A program made the translations under genes and the position numbers. The notes beneath the pieces were generated by a model that worked only from the letters and a program-made list of their open reading frames with translations, ran no database searches and was not told where the DNA came from. From contig RPFO01000348.1 of NCBI GenBank assembly GCA_009746045.1, forward strand, positions 1,458,801 to 1,522,800: a stretch of DNA of 64,000 nt. The letters are read 5' to 3'. Numbering within the stretch: the stretch's first letter is position 1; each line of letters opens with the position of its first letter. Source of the stretch: Mesostigma viride. Taxonomy: Eukaryota > Streptophyta > Mesostigmatophyceae > Mesostigmatales > Mesostigmataceae. This document shows, in pieces, positions 1-11,970 of this stretch.

Positions 1-129
1 TTTAGAAACTTCCAACACGCAATGACCATGGGTAAAAGTCACCTCCGCCTCCCCAACCACCTCCAATTCATCCTGTTAAACAAGGTTAATGACACAACTG
101 CAGCGTGCAGCTGCGGTTTACCAAGTAAC

Positions 130-130
<1 letters not shown>

Positions 131-209
<79 letters not shown>

Positions 210-211
210 TG
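131..211. repeat. (GTGC)n microsatellite
   Basis: About 20 uninterrupted copies of the tetranucleotide GCGT/GTGC. Open frames across it encode only Cys-Val-Arg-Ala or Thr-His-Ala-Arg repeats and are not genes. Confidence 0.97.
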
Positions 212-495
212 GCAGTATTTCCTGAAGGGGCCACACAATGAAGGGGGGGCACACCCCACACTGTTCTTTGCATGATGGGACCTGTCCTGGCATGGCTTGC
301 AAGGAACTGCCACGCAGACATCAAAGATTTACATGACAAAGTACCATGGACCACACTGTCTTAGGTGCATGACTATTTGCCATGCACTGCTTCTGTGGTT
401 GGTAGCCTCTGAAGATGAAATTCGCCCTCCCATTCTCCTCCCCTCCCTCCCCTCCCACTGCCCCCTAGCTACCCCCCCCTGCCCCCCCCCCCCCC

Positions 496-1270
496 CCCTT
501 CCCCCCGCCTACCTTCTTTCCTCCTTATTCATCATAGCAACTGGCAGCGACCCCCCCTTCCCCCCGCCTACCTTCTTTCCTCCTTATTCATCATCGCAAC
601 TGGCAGCGACCCCCCCTTCCCCCCGCCTACCTTCTTTCCTCCTTATTCATCATCGCAACTGGCAGCGACCCCCCCCTTCCCCCCGCCTACCTTCTTTCCT
701 CCTTATTCATCATCGCAGCTGGCAGCGACCCCCCCCTTCCCCCCGCCTACCTTCTTTCCTCCTTATTCATCATAGCAACTGGCAGCGACCCCCCCTTCCC
801 CCCGCCTACCTTCTTTCCTCCTTATTCATCATCGCAACTGGCAGCGACCCCCCCTCCCCCCCGCCTACCTTCTTTCCTCCTTATTCATCATAGCAACTGG
901 CAGCGACCCCCCCTTCCCCCGCCTACCTTCATTCCTCCTTATTCATCATCGCAACTGGCAGCGACCCCCCCCTTCCCCCCGCCTACCTTCTTTCCTCCTT
1001 ATTCATCATAGCAACTGGCAGCGACCCCCCCTTCCCCCCGCCTACCTTCTTTCCTCCTTATTCATCATAGCAACTGGCAGCGACCCCCCCTTCCCCCGCC
1101 TACCTTCATTCCTCCTTATTCATCATAGCAACTTGCAGCGACCCCCCCTTCCCCCCGCCTACCTTCTTTCCTCCTTATTCATCATCGCAACTGGCAGCGA
1201 CCCCCCCCCTTCCCCCCGCCTACCTTCTTTCCTCCTTATTCATCATAGCAACTGGCAGCGACCCCCCCCA
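496..1270. repeat. 59-bp minisatellite, about 13 copies
   Basis: Tandem array with a period of about 59 bp. Each unit holds GCAACTGGCAGCGACC, a C-run of 6-9, CCGCCTACCTT and TTCCTCCTTATTCATCAT. Units differ mainly by C-run length and by ATCGCAA versus ATAGCAA. The strand bias (C/T against G/A) is extreme. No host gene exon is recognised on either side. It resembles the pyrimidine-rich intron repeats seen elsewhere in the window, so it may be intronic to a gene outside the window, but that is speculation. Confidence 0.95.
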
Positions 1271-3185
1271 GCTGAGGTAGCCCCCCTCATCCCCTGCAAC
1301 CCTCATCCCCACACCTACCCGAAGACCGCGCCGCCGCGAGCCCCACCGCGGAGCAGGATGCCACCGCCAGCATAACCTCGTACGCGTCACCGACCAGCGG
1401 CTCCGCTTCCTCTGGTGCCGTCACGTCCCTGGCAGGGGCGCCAGGTGGTGCGTTGCGAAGCCCCTGTGCAGGTGCGTCCCGTGCTCCACGAACGGACCTG
1501 CACCACGGGAGGATGTGAATGTGATGTGTGTGCCCCTTGTTAGGTCCCCCATTGTGTGCGCCACTGACCGTTGCTAACGAGTCTGGTTGCCCTAGAGTAC
1601 CTCCGCTAAATGAAGAGATAACGTCCATCGGATGGTTTGTGCAGAGTCAGCCCAGAAACGCGTCCAAGTCGGGGTTGGCTTGTGCAGCGGTCATCATCCG
1701 TGCATCCGTGGGGGCTAGCTATCAGTGTGCATGAGCAGTGCTACGGCTATGTGACGGGTGAAAGCGCCAGTTGGGAGCCCCCCTTTCCTTCCCGCTGCCT
1801 ACACGGTTACAGGCTGGACGCCTCACGGAATGGTCATCATGACATGGTTACTGGGGTGGTGCTCAAGCCGGGAATTGATGGGCTTGGAACCCTTAGAGTC
1901 AGGGGGCGGGGATGGCTGGTGCAGACTACCCTTTTTAAGTGAATAGGAAAAGAACCTTGAGAAAACCGTACAGCAACTGCGGTATAATCTCTCATCTAAT
2001 CGACCCCATGGAAGCGTTACGTCTGGCATCCGGGGAGCCACAGGGGGGCTCCCCTTCCCTTGATGATGACGGCACCTTACCTACATGATGCAAACACGGA
2101 GTGGGCCTGTTAGCCTGCATCGTGCAGAGGCGTGCGATGGTCACCTTTCCTTTATGATGGCAGCGACCTCAGGGACCAGCTTGAGCGACTTGGTCGACGA
2201 CGCACCGGCGGGGGACCGCATGAGCGCCGCGAGAACGGACAGTGCCAGCTGGCGGTACCCCTGGGCCAGCGCTGCGCCTTGCGCGCCCTCTGCAGGGCAG
2301 TGCCGGTACATGCATGGGCAGGGAGGAGTCGGCTCGGTTGTCATTAGATATATGACTGTCAGACTTGCGAAGAAAGACGAGGAAATGCTGCGAGGGTGTG
2401 CGGATCTAAGGCCATTTCAGCGGGAGCATGTGGAGTTTCAGGGGAGGGCAGCACCATATCGATTTTTTTGTTTTATTTATGAATACAGTCATATGATTAA
2501 GTAGTCAACGGCATCGGAATTGCGAAGGGAACAGAGCGAAAACCAAGTTGTGAGCCTGCCGCTAGCGTCTGCTCGTTGCTGGGAAATTAATTATAAAAAT
2601 TTGCCGTGTTCCAGAACGTTCCAAGAAACAATACAGTCACCGTGCGCTTCCATACACTCTTAAGGTCCATCGATCCAATAGATACGAAAAGCATAGGCGT
2701 CTCGGATAGCGGTTACCTTGGCCACGTGCACGCAACAGTCGAGTAAGAAAGGATGTGCTGATTGCGTCGAGAATCGAGCACACGACGGCATCGTCGGCGG
2801 ATGTAACCACACGGGTCACAAGCAGGAGGCCTACCAATCGTTCTTCATCCGTGGACCCTGCTAATAATCTTAAGCATTCCTCCATCTTTATCATAAGCCT
2901 GTAGTCTGGGTATTCATAACTCGCTCAATCTTGCTAATTTGCGCAGCTGCAACGCCTCATATTTGCGCCAGGACGAACCAGCACTGCTATTCAGCCACGT
3001 GGTCCGATAATCAAAAAAATCGATGGGTATCTTGGTAAAATCGGATGCCGAAGCAGATCATATGATAATGGAAGGTAACATATCAATAAATGTCGGGTGC
3101 GTGCAATCAATATTGACTCTAGTCCCTAGCTCGAAATGCTCGCATTTTCCTGCACGGCGAGTATCTTACTGCACCCAAAGTTACC
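1271..3185. other. Stretch without a recognisable gene
   Basis: Several frames of 60-140 codons are open on both strands, but none has a recognisable domain, a consistent intron structure or a convincing context. I see nothing firm here beyond mixed GC-rich and AT-rich patches. Confidence 0.5.
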
Positions 3186-3532
3186 AAGCTCACTCGAGGA
3201 ATGTTAGGTACGTGTCCCGAAGCTCACTCGAGGAATGGCGTAATGCTGTCGACCATTCTGTCATCCGCGCGTAGCGCGCGGGACGATAACTCGGGACCTG
3301 CCCCGATGCGAAATTTCATTTTCCAGTGTCGGTGGAGCCGGAACTGTTTGCGACAAGCCGGAGCGAGTGTGCGGGGGGTGGGGACTGGGGTGGGTCAGAG
3401 CCCCCCCGCCCCCCCACCCCTGGTCAGGGGGCGGGGGGGGTTGAGGGTCCGAACACCCCCACCCCTTGGTACTGGTCGAGGGGGTAGGGGCGGGTCGAGA
3501 CCCTCCCTACAGTAAAGCTCACTCGAGGAATG
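3186..3532. repeat. Three dispersed 18-bp direct repeats
   Basis: The sequence AAGCTCACTCGAGGAATG occurs three times, at 3186-3203, 3220-3237 and 3515-3532. A strongly G-rich/C-rich stretch (about 3370-3500) lies between the second and third copies. The last copy abuts the AT-rich tail of the LINE 3' end that begins at 3538, so it may be target-site sequence, but no matching copy was found at the other LINE end. Confidence 0.7.
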
Positions 3533-3537
3533 GCCTG

Positions 3538-3620
3538 ATTAATTAATGAATTAATGAAACTCATGCTCGTGTTGGGGAGTCACGGAGAATTGACCCTGAT
3601 GGATGGATGGATAAGGTTAC
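3538..3620 (-). mobile_element. LINE 3' end, split off by the Ty3 insertion
   Basis: Read on the minus strand this is a 3'-terminal signature: CTCCGTGACTCCCCAAC followed by an ATTAAT-rich tail (3538-3560). Near-identical signatures end other LINE-type copies at about 46809 and 61160. The body of the same LINE resumes at 29197 on the other side of the chromovirus. The 5-bp duplication gttac (3616-3620 and 29197-29201) shows that the Ty3 element landed in the 3' UTR of this LINE. Confidence 0.7.
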
Positions 3621-4399
3621 TGTAACAAGCAAAAATGACTTTGATGTTACATCCTTTGTTTTGTGAATGTTTGGCTTTTATTTGAGGACCTTTGGATCAG
3701 TATTGAGAAAGTTATGATCTTTCTAAGACGGCGGTACTTGGAGCTGATACTTTGTCAACAAACTGATAGGAACCCTCATTGGTCGTGGCCTGATCCACGT
3801 AGGGTTGTAGTTTGTTGGCTGATACTACTGATAGGAGCCCTCATTGGTCGTGGCCTGATCCACGTGGGGTTGTAGTTTGTTAGTTGGTACAATTGAGTCT
3901 TAAATGCTCCTTTGGGACTTCAGTGCTTACGACAGATTTAGGATCTCATGGGAAGATTCTGCCAGGCTGTGTGTGGTGTTGTTCTGTTTTGTGTGACTAG
4001 GATGGATACGAAGATCTTGTATAGGATTCCATGGTTCTGATTGGTTCTCTTCAGGCTAAGGTTGGAGCAAGTTCGACAAGCACGTCGATATCAAGGACGT
4101 GGGGTCGCCATTGTTGCTACGTTGGTTTTGATTCACCATGGTATAATAAAGCTTGTCTTTGTTGTCCATTCATAAGAGCCCCTTGGCTATAGACGTCCTT
4201 CAGTTCCACAGAGGTCGTCTATACACGAGCTTGTCTTTGTGTCTACAAGGGGTTGTGATTCCCTAAATCACGTGCTGTGGAATTTCCATCTCAACGTTGC
4301 TCGGATACTTGAAGTTCTGCAACTCAGGAAAGCAACCCAGGTAAAAGATCTTTCATATTGGACTGTGGATGATGCTGATGATCATTTTTAGTCGTTACA
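3621..4399 (+). repeat. 5' LTR, chromovirus copy 1
   Basis: 779 bp, begins TGTAACAAGCAAAAATGACT and ends TTTTTAGTCGTTACA. Matched by 28421-29196 in the same orientation and by 18373-19153 and 27067-27846 in reverse. It contains an internal pair of about 60-bp repeats (GGAGCCCTCATTGGTCGTGG and its neighbour, about 3770-3870) present in all four LTRs. Confidence 0.96.
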
Positions 4400-4400
4400 T

Positions 4401-4412
4401 TGGTATCGGAGG
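4401..4412 (+). other. Primer-binding site (initiator tRNA-Met type)
   Basis: TGGTATCGGAGG lies one base after the 5' LTR. It resembles the TGGTATCAGAGC site complementary to the 3' end of initiator tRNA-Met used by many plant LTR elements, with small differences at the inner end. The same sequence lies at the matching place in copy 2. Confidence 0.85.
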
Positions 4413-4627
4413 ATCTCTACTTTGGTGTTTCTCTTGAAGTCGCAACCTTCCGGGTAGTACAACGTTGATCAGATGTCTGTCATCCGAGAAGATTCATAGA
4501 GTTGCGGAAAACTTACGGTGTTACAGACTGAGACACATCCTGATGTGACTGTCTTGCTCTGTAACACTAGAAGTCAGCCGTAACCGTTGTCTCTACTAGG
4601 CAGACGATCGCGACTCCATGTGGAAGT

Positions 4628-6376
4628 ATGAGTAGTTCGAAGACACAATCACCTTTACCCCCTACTAATCAAGGTGCAAGCGATCCGTCATCATCTCTGG
4701 AACCCATTGCTAGGGAAGGTGCTGAGACAACTACTCGTACTCCACGGCGTCAACTTGATTTCAACCGTACTTCTATGTCTGAAGTGAGGCGGCCCTCGTT
4801 GTCCATAGGGCCCAAGTTTTCCGTCATTGCATCTGGTCTCCAACCAGGCGAACCATCGCTGACAGGCGTGGGTCGAGGAGCGTCACTGTCGCCCAGGATT
4901 CCAAGCGCGCGAACGAGTCCTGTGCGAGTGCATCATCTTCATTTCTTTTCCCGCTAAATACCACGCCTGGAAGAGACGGGACCAGACTTGCAGCGGATCG
5001 CCTCTCAGCAGCTAAAATCAGATTATTACACGATGAACAACACGCAGCGATGTATAGAAAGATGGTGGAGGAGGTGGAACAGGATGTGGGAAGACTTCGT
5101 CAGAGAATTGAGGAGGAGGAGGCGGCCATGCGTGACATGGTTGCTGGATTGGGGAGAGAGGCTCCTCGGTTGGGTGACGGAAGGGTTTTACCTAATAGTA
5201 CCGCAGTTACTACGAGGAATGAGACGCAGGATAGCGATAGGCAGGATCCAGCGCAGACGACCTCGGTCACCTTCACCACCCCCGCCAGCGACGTCCCCGT
5301 GACCGTCACTATACCACCGCATCAAGGTTCCGCCCCGCCATTTCCAAAAATCGAATCCGTAGACAAGCTGTCGCTCACCAATCTAACCCACCGCAGTTTC
5401 GATCATTTCTCTACTCGATTCCAGGATGTGTTCGCTATCCACTTTGCTAACTACGGCAAACGAGCGGAAGAACGACTTTCCCTGGACATCCAGAAGAAGA
5501 TGGTTCGACAGCGAATGAGCGACAGTGCAGCCGACAGGTTTGATGAGTTTTTACGATCCTCGGCAGGTAATACTTGCAAGGATTTGCCATCTCTCATGCT
5601 TTCATTTCGACGTTTTCTCCTTCCCCAGGACCAGCTCCGTCTGGACCGGGACGCGTTGGCCAACTGTACTCAGTCCGGCCTGACACTACCACAATATGTA
5701 GAGACGTTTACCAACCTGAGGGCCAAAATCCCCCAGTGCTCTGATTCTGAAGCTCTTCACAGGTTTCTGCATGGGCTCTCCCCTCAAGTCAGGGTGGATA
5801 TTGACAAGCATTTCTCCCCTTTCGACTATGTCGAGTGGAAGTGGGATACTGTGCTGTCTTATGCCCTCACGCTGTGCCGTGTCCCTGACTTTTCCCTCAA
5901 GTGGGAGCCTGCTGCAGGCAACCAGGCGCTGCTGTTAAGAAGCCCCTGAACCAGCTGAACGCTGTGATGGAGGAGCTCAGTGCCATGGAGCAGTCCAAAG
6001 GAGCCTGTTTCACGTGTGGCCAGCTGGGACACTTTGCACGGGATTGCCCCAAGCGAGACCAGTTCCCAGGCGACACCAAGGGTCCTCAGGGGGTTCTTCC
6101 ATTCACCAGACCATCCACCTTCCCTCCTGGGGTGAGCCAGAGCGACCACAGGGCACAGCCTGGGTTTAGACCCAACTTCCAGGCTTCGGGCAAGGGACCA
6201 TTCCAGCCCAAGGGCTTCAGCAGCAAGACAGGCGTCGGATGGTCAACGCCCTGTGGCACCTCCTAGCAGAGGAGGAGGAGGGAGAAGGGGAGGCAGACGG
6301 CATAGAGGATCAGCAGGTGCAGCCTTCAGTGGGGAGCTCGTCTTCAGATCATCCTCCTGAGCTGCCAAAAAACTAG
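4628..6376 (+). pseudogene. gag of chromovirus copy 1 (frameshifted)
   Basis: Encodes the capsid/nucleocapsid polyprotein. The N-terminal part from ATG 4628 is Ser/Pro/Thr-rich. A coiled-coil-like stretch (EEVEQDVGRLRQRIEEEE) follows near 5055-5110, then a retrotransposon gag core (about 5330-5900, with DRFDEFLRSS and LPQYVETFTNLRAK). A CCHC zinc knuckle, CFTCGQLGHFARDC, lies at about 6010-6050. Comparison with copy 2 shows small deletions in this copy near 4928 and 5929 and a length difference near 6220, each breaking the frame. It ends PKN-stop at 6374-6376, directly behind a slippery heptamer. Confidence 0.9.
6367..6376 (+). promoter_or_regulatory. -1 frameshift signal between gag and pol
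   Basis: A AAA AAC (6367-6373) is read in the gag frame as ..CCA AAA AAC TAG, with the gag stop immediately after it. The protease-pol frame is the -1 frame and stays open across the junction (LVEPPGLRP). This is the canonical X XXY YYZ arrangement. The identical site is kept in copy 2 (25094-25100). A downstream pseudoknot or stem was not tested. Confidence 0.8.
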
Positions 6377-9207
6377 TGGAGCCCCCAGGACTACGTCCAG
6401 CGGTGGAGTTAACTGGTTTGCCTGCTGTGCATGTCCGTCCTGTGAACAACTTGTCTGCCTCTGATTCCACCACCCCATTGGGCCCTCCTATTCCCAGTCA
6501 ACTCTTGAAGTTCCAGGCTAGGCTGTTGAACGTGCCAGTCCCTTTGGCTCAGCCTTTATGTCTCTTCATGATTGACTCAGGTGCAGGAAGTAACTACATT
6601 TCCACTTCCTTGGTGCAGGAGCTGCATCTACCAGTGCTCCCCACCCTGTGCCTGTTAAGGTCCAATATTCTGATGGTAGGCAGAGTAACTCACCTGGCTA
6701 CGTGCAACTGCTTTTTCAAGTGTGCTCACGTCAAACCTTGTCTGTCACAGCAGATGTCATTCCACTCACTGCTGCTGATGTGATTCTGGGGATGCCATGG
6801 TTGGAGTCTGCTAATCCTGCCATCTTGTGGTCTGAGAAGGTGGTGCAGTTTCAGGATGGGTCAGTGTGGGACGCCACCACAGTGATTAAGGGGGGAGAAA
6901 GACCAGTCACAGAGTGCTGTTCTACTAATGAGGCTGTCAATGATGGGAGAGGGGTTGCAGGTGCCAAGGAGGACGTCAAGGTGCCTTCACTGGAAGAGAA
7001 ACGTGCTGCATTACTTAAGCACGTATGGTCTGCCAATCACACCTTGTCTTACCTGGCTACTTACCCAGTGGAACACGTCTTTCTCTTACAGCTGGTTCCT
7101 AACTCACCCTCTGATGAGACTCATGGCCACACGGTGAATGCTGTGAACCCAGTACCAGCTGTCACAGAGGAGGAGCAGAAGCTGCATGATGCCCTTTTGG
7201 ACAGGTTTGCTGCCATTTTTGAGGACAAAATGCCACAGTACCCTCCTGAAGGGCCAATCACTCATGTCATCAAGCTTGTGGATGGTGCCAGGCCTCCCTT
7301 TGTTCCCATGTACAGGATGGGGCCAGCTGAGATGGCAGAGCTGAAGGTGATCTTGACAGGCCTGTTGGAAGCTGGACTCATTCTTCCTGCCAATAGTCCT
7401 TTCAGCTCTGGGTGTTTGCTTGTCCCCAAGCATGATGGTGGATGGCGGTTGTGCATTGATCTGAGAGGCCTGAACAAGGTCACAGTGAAGTCCAAGTATC
7501 CCTTGCCACGGATTGATGAGCTGCTAGAGAGGACAGCTGGATCATCTTACTTCACCAAGTTTGACCTTAGACACGCGTTCTGGCAGATCAGGATAGCTAC
7601 TGAGGACATTCCAAAAACTGCATTCTCCACACCCTGGGGTCAGTTCCAGTGGACTGTGATGCCCATGGGGGCCTCCAACAGCCCAGCTACTATGCAGATG
7701 TTTGTGAATGCTATCTTTGGCCATCTGACAGGGAACTCTCTGCCTCAGATCTCCCCTGATCTCAGGAATCCCAGGTTCAAAGACATTGCCCACCTGTGTG
7801 ACCCTGCAAGACCCGTGTTCAGGACCTGCGTGGTGGCCTACATGGACGACATCCTGGTGCACTCAAAGACGTTCAAGGAGCATCTGGAGAACGTGGAGGA
7901 GGTCCTGAAGGTCATCCAGCACTACCACTTGTCTGTCAAGAGGTCTAAGGTGGAGTGGGGGCATGAAGTGGGGTTCCTAGGGTACAAGTTGAGTTCCTTG
8001 GGTATGACACCTGACAATGCTAAGATTGCTGCCATCCTTGAGTGGCCTGTGTTGCAGTCTGCACATGATGTCAAGTCCTTCCTGGGCATGGTGGGGTGGT
8101 ACAGGCGTTTTATCCCTGACATGGCTGCCATCTCCACCCCCTTGCTTGAGTTAATCAAGAAGGATGTTCAGTTTGAGTGGACAGATAGGTGTCAGCAGGC
8201 CTTTGACCTGTTGAAGCAGAAGCTCACATCCACCCCTGTGCTAGTGGGTCCCAATCCAGATCTACCTTATCAGGTTAGGTCAGATGCCTCTCAAGGCGCC
8301 ATAGGTGCTGTGCTGATGCAAGACCATGGCTATGGACCACAGCCAGTGGAGTACATGTCTAAAACCATGAGCTCAGCTGAACGTAACTACCCTGTACACG
8401 AGCAGGAGTTGCTGGGTTTAGTGGTAGCATGTCACAAGTGGGAGCATCTGTTGAAGGGAGCTCAGTTTTCTGTGGCTAGCAGTGCTACAGATGGGCTAGG
8501 GCAAGAGTCTATCACCCTGATGACTGACCACAGGCCCTTGGTGCACGTGCTAGAACAGAGTAGGATGAGTAAGAGGATGGCTGGGTGGATGGAGTACCTA
8601 GGGGGGTTCTATCCTTTCTCTGTGCAGTATGTCCCAGGATCACAGAATGTGGTGCCAGACGCCCTCTCTAGGAGAAGGGATCTGATGGGAACATTTCACG
8701 AGGATCTGGATATTTGTGCTGCCATGGTTTCTGTAGTAGAGTGTGGTGCTGTCACCAGGGCACAGGCAGCTAACCAGCAAACCTCCAAGCTGAGTCCACC
8801 CCCTGTAGAGGCTAGCTTTAGTCACGAGATGCTCATTGACCAGGGCTCTGTCCCAGGGTCGACAGGCGTCCAGGGTGGGGATCAGTCACTGCAGGGCAGT
8901 CTTAGGGAGGGTTCTGCTGGTAGCCAGTCCACTCTCTCAACACAACCAAGCACAGAGAATCCTAGGAGGGGGAAGGGACGGCCCAGGAAGTGGATACTGG
9001 AGCCAGGGATGCTGGCCAAATCTAGAGGATTGGCAGCTGAGATCAAGGGGAAGTCACGTACACCTGTGGCTGATGTTCTGTCATCCAAGCATCTAGTCAC
9101 TAGTCACCTGCAGGAGGGTGAGGTGCTGCAACTGCAGCCTTTAGGACCTGGCAAACAGCTAGTCCTGCCTAACCCTATGAGTATTGCCCTGCACTGGACG
9201 TGATTAA
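6376..9207 (+). pseudogene. pol 5' part: protease, RT, RNase H (copy 1)
   Basis: Retroviral-type aspartic protease motif FMIDSGAGSNYIS near 6565-6610. Reverse transcriptase follows with LCIDLRGLNKV (about 7450), the FDLRHAFWQIRI region (about 7560) and catalytic AYMDDILVHS (about 7840-7865). A Ty3-type RNase H has SDASQGAIGAVLMQD (about 8280), PVHEQELLGLV and TDHRPL. A one-base deletion near 6640, relative to copy 2, separates protease from RT, after which 6648-9203 is one open frame. The reading frame runs out at 9203 where the piggyBac-like element begins, and the integrase resumes at 15795. Confidence 0.93.
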
Positions 9208-9540
9208 CCCCTCAACCGTCTCTGACTCGTGCCTAGGATGAGTCACCAGTTGCACAGTACGCCACAGGTGCCCCCATTCAGCCTAATTATTATTTCCAGA
9301 CCATACTGGGAACCAAGCACCCCCATATGAGGGCCCACCTGGGGGTATAGTGGGTGGTCCCAGTACTAGCCCCCCCTGCTCTATAAATAGCCCCCCCCTC
9401 AGGGGGGTACGATGAGTGTGTGTGGTGACACCCTTATAGTGCATGACAGACCCCTTTCCTCAATAAGTTGACCCTGGGGTTGGTTTTGTAGATAGATTTA
9501 CTAGTTATGATGGGTTACCAACACTAAAAATTGTAACCAC

Positions 9541-10008
9541 CCCAGGGACCCACCTGGTAGTGCTAAAAATAACTGGTGACTCATTTGAGTCACCAGTTGG
9601 CTTTGGGCTAAAACAAGCATTCTAGAGCAGTTTTGAGCATGGACATGATAGGTAAGCATGGAATATTGGTAAACATGCATGCTAACACTTATTCCCACCT
9701 GTCTGCCACCAATACTTGCCATAACCACTGCAGGTCCCTGCCGGATATGCTACGCGCGGGCCGCGAGTACGGGATTCACAATTCCTTATATTGCATGATG
9801 GACCATGTGTACCCTGAATTTTACCCTAGTATTGCAGGGGGGGCTGCAACTGTACCCTAGCACTATGTCCAAGCACTTACATGTCATGTTTCACCCAGGG
9901 ACCCACAATTTAATGCTAAAAATAACTGGTGACTCATTTGAGTCACCAGTTATTTGGGGGCTACGATAAGCATCCTAGTGCAGTTTTGAGCATGGAAATG
10001 ATAGGTAA
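9541..10008. repeat. Duplicated subterminal block with 28-bp perfect palindromes
   Basis: A block of about 115 bp (9541-9655) recurs diverged at about 9893-10008. Each contains a perfect palindrome, 9571-9598 and 9924-9951, with 13-base arms AACTGGTGACTCA and TGAGTCACCAGTT around TT. A half copy (GAGTCACCAGTTGCAC) lies at about 9241. Subterminal repeats are often transposase-binding sites; that role is inferred. Confidence 0.85.
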
Positions 10009-10218
10009 GCATGAAACATGCATGATTATGTTTATTACAGCCAATCTGGCACAATTATATGCTTCAGCAATTGTAAACCACTACCACACGCTTGGAAACC
10101 CGCTGCTACGTGTAGTAATTATTATCACATGCATGATGGACCGTTACATGATTGGCAATGCAAGGGCATGTGCGTTTGCACACAAACATGACATCCAAGC
10201 ATTCCTAGATGCAAAAGT

Positions 10219-10334
10219 AACCCAAGGACCGTGCAGTAACACTGAAAACTGCCAACTAGAAGTAGGTGGCACGGTGACCCAAGGTTCGTGTAGTAACACT
10301 GAAAACTGCCAACTAGAATTAGGTGGCACCGTGA
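10219..10334. repeat. 57-bp tandem duplication in the piggyBac-like element
   Basis: Two head-to-tail copies of a 57-bp unit containing CACTGAAAACTGCCAACTAG and TAGGTGGCAC. Non-coding, between the palindromic block and the transposase 3' end. Confidence 0.85.
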
Positions 10335-10886
10335 CCATCGTGGTGCAGATTTTCAGCTGCACACTATGCATAAACATGAGACCTAATAACACGTGCCCAT
10401 GAAAGAATAACACATGCTATAACACACTTCAAACCATGCCGGCCCATGGTGATACACGGCGCGCTTGAGCGCGGACAGAAAAGGCCAAATGCCATGCCAC
10501 GTAGGCAACAAGTGCTAACATTATCAGTCAGCCTCCTTTTGAAACAGTCCGGCGCGGACATGCTCCGCCCTGAGGTGGAGGCGCCGCGCCACCCCCTTGA
10601 GCTTCTTGGTGGTGGCTGCTGCCTTCCTCGTCGCAGTGCCCTTGAACACCTTGGCGCACACCCCGCGCTCGGTGAGGGGCACCCACACCCGCTGCTTGGT
10701 CACGTTGAAGTCCAGCCCCTCCACCTTGCCGGAGTGGAAGAGGCCGAAGCAGTTGCGGTCCATGTTGCAGCAGAAAGCCATGTCGCAGTGCTTGCACATG
10801 ACCGAGGTCTTGTGCTTCTTGCCTTGCGCGGAGCACAGATGGCACCGCACCTGCTCCACCCACGGGATCCTCACGGGGGGGTAGTG

Positions 10887-11968
10887 TGTCGCGTTTGCGT
10901 GCCATATCATCCTGGACTGGTCATTACCGCTACTTGGAATGCATCCACTATCAGCAGTAATCATGTGTGAGATATGCCACCTAAAATGAGAATGAAAGGT
11001 GCGGTCCTTTATGGCACCGCCACCTTCATGTCAGGCAATCCGGCCCAACCAGCCGATTCTTGAGACCATGCTTTATCATTAAAGCAACCAAAAGGCATTT
11101 CAATTCCAATGAGATACATGACGAATTACAAAGAGTGTCGAGTTGTAATGTTGTAGTTATAAGAGCAGCTGTGAGGTCCCTTGGTTGACGCCACTGCAGG
11201 CCCCTTGTGGCGGCAGTGCGCGTGTGTTCCCGACCTAGTTCCTACTGGCATTCTTGCCAACGACGACCAGGGTGCCCGAAGGCCCTATCCCTTGTCTCGT
11301 TCTCAGTCTTACACACATTCTTAACAAAACCAATACATTGTCATATCCGTCAGTCCATCCTCATGGCAACTGACTGCATGCAACCACTCACGGGGGCTGC
11401 TCCGGGCTGCTCGAACTATTTCACCCCATGAAGACAACAAACCAGTTGTGAGGGAGAGAAACGGACGAACAACGACCACCATGGTTCGTTGCTCATCCTT
11501 CTATACTGCTCAAAGCTCAAGCCTGGCGGCTGGCGCCACTAGCGCCACTTTAGACATCAGCCAATCATAACATTGTCTAATTTCCGACAAGCTAAACTTC
11601 AAGCTTTATCTGTCAAGCGAACACAAATATACAAGGGCAAATCTGTCGGCTATGCCAGGCACCGCCTGGGGCTTCCTTGCATTTGTGTCTGGTGTCCCAC
11701 GTTGAAATCCTGAAATTGCACATCTGCTCAGTGCCTCGCCGGCTTGCTGCGTACCAGCATTCGGCAAACTGCCCTTGTGACGAATGTCAGTGAAATTCAG
11801 GTCCGCCCAAAAGTTCCGTCAGCAAATTCAGCGGACTTGGCGCGTGAGTACAATTGAGATCCGCGGCGTCAGTACCGGGCCGCGGTATAGCAACCCGCAC
11901 AAGGCTGCGGACGTCAGAATTACGCTAAAATCTGAATTGCGGACCGGTGATAGATCACGGACGCGACA
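10887..11968. mobile_element. Short-TIR element, tandem copy 1 (internally deleted)
   Basis: 1082 bp from TGTCGCGT to ACGCGACA, an 8-bp terminal inverted repeat. The outer flank is agtg (10883-10886), repeated as agtg at 13397-13400 beyond copy 2. It matches copy 2 nearly base for base except that 346 bp (12067-12412 in copy 2) are absent between CCACCT and AAAATGAG. No transposase is encoded, so it is a non-autonomous element. The 4-bp duplication and TGT..ACA ends do not settle the superfamily. Confidence 0.83.
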
Positions 11969-11970
11969 GC

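Noticed and set aside
22-354. Frames rich in Cys-Val-Arg-Ala and Thr-His-Ala-Arg
   Set aside because: Produced by the GTGC microsatellite in three frames.
496-1270. CRISPR-like array
   Set aside because: Units are head-to-tail with no unique spacers, no cas genes, and the host is a eukaryote.
297-1375. Proline-rich frame across the 59-bp repeats, possible extensin-like protein
   Set aside because: The frame follows C-runs whose length varies between units, so it shifts repeatedly; there is no signal peptide or start context.
10446-10970. Plus-strand frame opposite the piggyBac C-terminus
   Set aside because: Antisense shadow of a GC-rich coding region; the minus strand has the zinc-finger motif.
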